45,249 nucleotides of DNA. It comes from an uncultured Clostridia bacterium (GTDB lineage Bacteria > Bacillota > Clostridia > Christensenellales > Borkfalkiaceae). This document shows positions 41,255-45,249 of the stretch, piece by piece. Location: contig CALVZM010000065.1 of assembly GCA_944372515.1 (NCBI GenBank), positions 1 through 45,249 on the forward strand, given 5' to 3'. The notes under the pieces are model-generated. The model was given only the letters and a program-made list of their open reading frames with translations. It did no database searches and was not told the DNA's origin. Position numbers and translations under genes: made by a program. Within the stretch, counting starts at the first letter, position 1, and each line of letters starts with the position of its first letter.

Positions 41255-42140
41255 TTTTCCCTTGTTTGTCCCCTTCATGCAGGGAACGCAGATATTCCAC
41301 GGCGGAATGCGCGGCGACGTTGCCTTCACCCGCCGCCTTGGCGTACTGATAGGGTCTGCCCGTACAGTCGCCCGCGGCGAACAGCCCTCGGATGTTCGTG
41401 CGCATGTCCCGCGAAACGGCGACGTGCCCCCCTTCGACGGCAAGCCCTCCGACGAGCACGGCGGGCGGGGCGGCGCTTTTGAGGAAAAATATGCCGTCCA
41501 CCGCCAATTCCCGCTCCTTGAAAATCAGTTTTTCGACCCGCTTGCTTCCCTCGATTTTTAAGGGCATGCCCCCGACGTATTCCACATTCGGCGCGGAAAG
41601 AGAGGGAGATTTGTAGAGCGGCACGAAATACACTTTTGCGGCAAGGGAAGCAAGGTAAGCCGCTTCCCCTTCCTTCTCCTTGGACGTGCAGACGACGGCG
41701 ATGGTCTTGCCCTTGTACAAAAAACCGTCGCAGGTGGCGCAATAACTGACCCCCCGTCCCAAAAACTCTTCCTCGCCCTCGACGCTCTTCACGGATTCCA
41801 CGCCCGTGGCGAGGATGACCGAACGGCTTTCAAAGGCGTTCTTTTCCGTCAGAACGGAAAAACCGTTCCCCGTCGCATAGACCCCCGTCGCCGTTTCGGG
41901 CGTAACCGTCAGTCCGACTTCCGCCGCCTGGGCGCGCAGCAATGCGGCAAACGACGCGCCCGATACCGCGGCAACGCCGGGATAGTTTTTGATCTTTTCG
42001 GCTTTTTGTATCTTTTCGGAGAGTTGCGGCGTGCCCAGCCAAAGAATTTTCAGTTCATGCAGTTTTAAGGTGAGCGCGGCGGAAATCCCCGCCATGCCCG
42101 CACCGACGATGATCACGTCATATCTTTCCCTTTCTTCCAT
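41241..42140 (-). CDS. Thioredoxin reductase-like flavoprotein lacking the NADPH motif (FFTR-like)
   Basis: A 299-residue protein. It has the FAD loop VGAGMAGISAAL, the redox pair C134-A-T-C137 (YCATCDG) and the second FAD motif GLFAAGDCTG. At the place of the NADPH loop GGGxSAxEEA and its HRR helix it has CTSKEKEGEAAYL (about 152-164), then FVPLYKS. This loss is the hallmark of pyridine-nucleotide-independent reductases such as the clostridial ferredoxin-dependent FFTR, so the electron donor may be ferredoxin. A disulfide reductase role is otherwise expected. The ATG at 42140 has AAGGAG; an earlier ATG at 42161 has none. Confidence 0.85.
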   Translation of the reverse strand: MEERERYDVIIVGAGMAGISAALTLKLHELKILWLGTPQLSEKIQKAEKIKNYPGVAAVSGASFAALLRAQAAEVGLTVTPETATGVYATGNGFSVLTEKNAFESRSVILATGVESVKSVEGEEEFLGRGVSYCATCDGFLYKGKTIAVVCTSKEKEGEAAYLASLAAKVYFVPLYKSPSLSAPNVEYVGGMPLKIEGSKRVEKLIFKERELAVDGIFFLKSAAPPAVLVGGLAVEGGHVAVSRDMRTNIRGLFAAGDCTGRPYQYAKAAGEGNVAAHSAVEYLRSLHEGDKQGKNADL

Positions 42141-42168
42141 CTGCACTCTCCTTGTTCCCACTGTTTTC

Positions 42169-42178
42169 GGGCATGCCC
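42169..42178. repeat. Palindrome GGGCATGCCC upstream of the FFTR-like gene
   Basis: It is one of seven copies of this 10-bp palindrome in the window (others at 1821, 3272, 8134, 12634, 22216 and 41562). The copies at 8134 and here share the 17-base context TGTTTTCGGGCATGCCC and lie in spacers. Here it extends to CGGGCATGCCCG. Confidence 0.6.
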
Positions 42179-42206
42179 GCTTGATTTTTTCTTTGTTTAT
42201 GAAAAT

Positions 42207-44654
42207 TCACTGTAAAAATTTCAGCGAATAGACGGCGGAAACGCCCGCGGTCCTGCCTTTGAGTTTTCTGCCCTTTGCCGAAGAAATTTCAATGTTCACG
42301 TCCTCGGTGTCGCAGGAGACCATGTTGCCTTCGGGATCGGCGACGGCGAGGAAATAGGGCGTGGTTACATAATCGGCATAGATGATCTCGTCGTCCTTAT
42401 CGGTGAAGGTCGCGATGCGGCAGCCCTTGCGATAGCGCGGGGAAGGATCGATCTGACAGGAGATGACCCGTTTGAACCGCCCGCACTTGGTGGCAAGGAC
42501 GATCTCCCCTTCGCCGTTGATCTGTTTTGCAAAGACGGTGCGGTCGCCTTCGGCGAGCATGATGCCCTTGACGCCGCCCGAAATGCGCCCCTGCACGGGG
42601 ATGTCGTTCATCTGTGCGTTCAGACAGTTGCCGAGGCGGGTAACGAAGAACACCGTTTCCCCCTCTTCTCCGCTGCGGTATTTTTCCACCGTGAGGACGC
42701 GGTCGCCCTCGTTGAGGCGTATCGCCTGATAGACGGGTTTGTTGAGGGTATACTCCTCCCGCGCGGTGCGTTTGAGCATGCCGCCCTCCGTGATGAAGAG
42801 CAGATCGCCCGCAAGGTCGCCCCCTTCTTCCGCAAACCCGACGGGACGTTCATCCTCCGCCGCCTCGTCATAAAAATCGTTCAGGCGGAAGCCTTTGTCG
42901 GACAGTTTGCACGCCGCTTCTTCCATGTTGAGTTTATAGCAGTTGCCGCGGTCGGAAAACGCCAGCACCACTTTGTCGGAAAGCACGGGCAGATTGAAGG
43001 AGATGATGTTGTTTGCCGTCGTCTTGTTGTTGACGCCCTTATAGGAAAGATTGTAGTTCTTTTCCCCGACATATTTGACCGTTCCGTCCGCCATGGCGCA
43101 GAGCACGCCGGGCGTGGCGGGCGGTTTTTCGTCCTTGCGGACGAGTTTGATCTCCTTTTCGTCGGACACAAGTTCGCTGCGGCGGGGACGGCGGTATTTT
43201 TTGGCGATCTCGCCGAGTTCCTCCTTGACCACTTTGAATTGCAAACGGGTGCTGCCGACGATCTTGGTCAGTTTGTCGATGAGGATTTTCAACTGTTCGA
43301 GTTCCTGTTCGAGTTTGTATATCTCCAACTTGGTGAGCCGCGCGAGACGCAAGTCGAGAATCGCCTGTGCCTGCCGCTCGGAGAGGGAGAACCTGTCGCG
43401 CAGTTTCTGCCGCGCGTCCGCCGTGCTCTCCGATTTTTTAATGATGGCGACCACTTCGTCGATGTTGCGCACGGCAATGATCAGCCCTTCCAGAATGTGG
43501 CAGCGCTCCTTTGCCTGCGCAAGGTCGTAACGGGAGCGGCGCAGGATGACCTCCCTTTGATATTCGGCGTAATATTTTATGATCTGCATCAAGCCGAGTT
43601 GCTGAGGCTTGCCGTCGGCAATGGCGACCATGTTGATGCCGAAAGTAACTTCCAGATCGGTGTTTTTCCGCAGGAAGGCGAGCAGCACGTCGATGTCGGT
43701 GTCCCCCTTGACCTTGATGACGGCGCGCATGCCGGCGCGGTCGGATTCGTCGGTGATGTCCAGGACCTGTTCCATGACGGGGTGCTTCTTGTCCGAACGG
43801 AGATCGGCGATCTTGCGCAGGAGCGCCGCCTTGTTGACCTGATAAGGAATCTCCGTGATGACGATGAGTTTCTTGTCCCCGTCCGCCTCGACGTGCATGC
43901 GGGCGCGGATGGTGATGCGTCCCTTGCCCGTCTGATATGCCTGGTGCAGTTCCCCCGCAATGATATATCCCCCCGTGGGAAAATCGGGCGCAGGGATAAA
44001 CTTCATCATCTGTTCGAGTTTGATCTTGGGATCGTCGATGTAGGCAATGACCCCGTCGATGACTTCGCCGAGGTTGTGCGTGGGGATGTTGGTGGCAAGC
44101 CCGACGGCAATGCCGTATGCCCCGTTGACGAGCAGGTTGGGAATGCGCCCCGGGAGCAGCGCGGGTTCCTTTAAGGAATCGTCGAAATTGGGCTGCCAGG
44201 GCACGGTGTCCTTGTCGAGATCGCGCAGCATTTCGAGCGCGATGGGCGTCATGCGCGCCTCGGTATAACGCATGGCGGCGGCGGAATCGCCGTCCACCGA
44301 GCCGAAATTGCCGTGCCCGTCCACGAGCGTTTCGCCCATATTGAAATTCTGTGCCAGACGCACCATGGCGTCATAGACCGAACTGTCGCCGTGCGGATGA
44401 TATTTACCCATGCAGTCGCCGACGATGCGGGCGCACTTTCTGTGCGGCTTGTCGGGCGTCAGACCCATTTCGTTCATGGTGTAGAGAATGCGCCGCTGCA
44501 CGGGTTTGAGCCCGTCCTCCACGCGGGGCAGCGCACGGTCGAGAATGACGTATTCGGCATAGGGCAGCATGGAATTGTGCAGAACGTCTTCCAGCGTGGA
44601 AATGAAGAGTTCGCCCTTCGGCGCTTCTGCCGCCGCGCTCTGTTTTTTACTCAT
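42207..44654 (-). CDS. parC: Type IIA DNA topoisomerase subunit A (ParC-type)
   Basis: An 815-residue protein. It shows [19 protein letters not shown], the [13 protein letters not shown] region and the active-site tyrosine Y130 in AAMRYTEAR, which forms the covalent DNA link. A coiled-coil tower domain and a C-terminal beta-pinwheel (about 500-800) follow. I see no GyrA box (QRRGGKG-like) at the start of the pinwheel, which favours topoisomerase IV over gyrase. It starts overlapping the upstream subunit B gene by 8 bases. It decatenates chromosomes, with relaxation activity, together with ParE. Confidence 0.88.
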   Translation of the reverse strand: MSKKQSAAAEAPKGELFISTLEDVLHNSMLPYAEYVILDRALPRVEDGLKPVQRRILYTMNEMGLTPDKPHRKCARIVGDCMGKYHPHGDSSVYDAMVRLAQNFNMGETLVDGHGNFGSVDGDSAAAMRYTEARMTPIALEMLRDLDKDTVPWQPNFDDSLKEPALLPGRIPNLLVNGAYGIAVGLATNIPTHNLGEVIDGVIAYIDDPKIKLEQMMKFIPAPDFPTGGYIIAGELHQAYQTGKGRITIRARMHVEADGDKKLIVITEIPYQVNKAALLRKIADLRSDKKHPVMEQVLDITDESDRAGMRAVIKVKGDTDIDVLLAFLRKNTDLEVTFGINMVAIADGKPQQLGLMQIIKYYAEYQREVILRRSRYDLAQAKERCHILEGLIIAVRNIDEVVAIIKKSESTADARQKLRDRFSLSERQAQAILDLRLARLTKLEIYKLEQELEQLKILIDKLTKIVGSTRLQFKVVKEELGEIAKKYRRPRRSELVSDEKEIKLVRKDEKPPATPGVLCAMADGTVKYVGEKNYNLSYKGVNNKTTANNIISFNLPVLSDKVVLAFSDRGNCYKLNMEEAACKLSDKGFRLNDFYDEAAEDERPVGFAEEGGDLAGDLLFITEGGMLKRTAREEYTLNKPVYQAIRLNEGDRVLTVEKYRSGEEGETVFFVTRLGNCLNAQMNDIPVQGRISGGVKGIMLAEGDRTVFAKQINGEGEIVLATKCGRFKRVISCQIDPSPRYRKGCRIATFTDKDDEIIYADYVTTPYFLAVADPEGNMVSCDTEDVNIEISSAKGRKLKGRTAGVSAVYSLKFLQ

Positions 44655-45249
44655 CGCTCTCCTCCTGTCCCTTTCTGGTCGGCATCCTGTCCATGAACGT
44701 GTCCACTTTGTTGAAGTTGGCGTACTGTGCGAGGAACTGCTTTCTCCCTTCCACTTTATCGCCCATGAGCGAGGATATCATGCGCTCCGCCTCGCGCGCG
44801 TTCTCGATGGTTACCTGCGTCAGGTTGCGCGTCGCGGGATTCATGGTCGTTTCCCAGAGTTGTTCGGCGCTCATCTCCCCCAATCCCTTATAGCGCTGGA
44901 TCTGATAGCCCCTGCCCACGATCTTGATCTTCTCTTCGAGTTCGGCATCGTCATAGGCATATTCTTCCACGTTGTTTTTATAGACCTTATACAGCGGGGG
45001 CATACCGATGTAGACATAGCCCCCCTTGACGAGATCCGCCATGTAGCGATAGAAAAAGGTGAGCAGGATGCAGCGGATGTGATAGCCGTCGGGGTCGGCG
45101 TCCGACAGGATGATGACCTTATGATAATTGATCTTTTCGATGTTGAAATCCCCGCCCATGCCGCCGCCGATGGCGGAGATCATGGTGCGGATCTCTTCGT
45201 TCTGCAAGATCTGATCGAGCCGTTTCTTTTCGACGTTGAGCGGCTTGCC
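44647..45249 (-). CDS. parE: Type IIA DNA topoisomerase subunit B (ParE-type), C-terminal part
   Basis: This is the last 200 codons of a gene that begins beyond the right edge. It has the TOPRIM motif [10 protein letters not shown], preceded by KVIILS, with [19 protein letters not shown] before it. [20 protein letters not shown] and the C-terminal [13 protein letters not shown] follow, as in GyrB/ParE. No large insert is present in the TOPRIM domain. [11 protein letters not shown] is more ParE-like. The ATP-binding domain is outside the window. The stop overlaps the parC start. Confidence 0.88.
   Translation of the reverse strand, partial: GKPLNVEKKRLDQILQNEEIRTMISAIGGGMGGDFNIEKINYHKVIILSDADPDGYHIRCILLTFFYRYMADLVKGGYVYIGMPPLYKVYKNNVEEYAYDDAELEEKIKIVGRGYQIQRYKGLGEMSAEQLWETTMNPATRNLTQVTIENAREAERMISSLMGDKVEGRKQFLAQYANFNKVDTFMDRMPTRKGQEESDE

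Overview
This 45 kb window looks like a chromosomal segment from a GC-rich (roughly 58-60 % by eye) anaerobic member of the Clostridia/Firmicutes. The pointers are AdhE, KtrAB potassium uptake, Firmicutes-style ribosome binding sites, a thioredoxin-reductase-like protein without the NADPH motif (a clostridial type), and sigma-A-like promoters. A Christensenellales-type gut lineage is possible but is a guess. Almost every gene lies on the minus strand. The plus-strand genes are an asparaginase, a two-gene phage-tail-like module and one small ORF. No rRNA, tRNA, CRISPR array, transposase or integrase was seen.

Layout. 1-244: start of adhE (runs off the left edge). 245-758: divergent regulatory region with two consensus promoters, dyads and a strongly folded GC-rich element. 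759-1787: asparaginase. 1944-2780: 5'-truncated beta-propeller gene. 2903-3736: pyridoxal kinase-like gene. 3936-5996: ktrB-ktrA. 6296-7974: isolated phage-tail-type pair with an SGNH esterase. 8171-25964: a 14-gene exopolysaccharide operon read leftward from one consensus promoter (25985-26013): manC, phosphohexomutase, a ManC-cupin-ManA fusion, gmd, fcl, an exported SGNH esterase, four GT4 glycosyltransferases, a hexapeptide acyltransferase, wzy, yhcH and wzx. 26286-29375: membrane-anchored, domain-permuted GH3 glycosidase. 29625-33952: pstS, fused pstC-pstA, pstB, phoU. 34396-35286: AraC regulator. 35561-35795: small stand-alone transcription unit with a perfect operator-like palindrome. 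35899-45249: DMT permease, GH13 amylase, aldose epimerase, sugar acetyltransferase, MocR-type regulator, FFTR-like flavoprotein, and parC/parE-type topoisomerase genes, the last cut by the right edge.

How it fits together. The polysaccharide operon can make GDP-L-fucose from fructose-6-phosphate (ManA part of the fusion, then mutase, ManC, Gmd, Fcl). It carries transferases, a decorating acyltransferase, an esterase, and a Wzx/Wzy pair for export and polymerisation. No priming phosphoglycosyltransferase and no Wzd/Wze-type chain-length control is in the window. The pst operon has three YTTGTA boxes exactly 22 bp apart in place of a -35, which fits PhoB/PhoP-type activation. Recurrent themes are protein rearrangement (ManC-ManA fusion, PstC-PstA fusion, permuted PstS, permuted GH3) and dyads placed inside the -35/-10 spacer, including one nearly identical element shared by the adhE and araC promoters.
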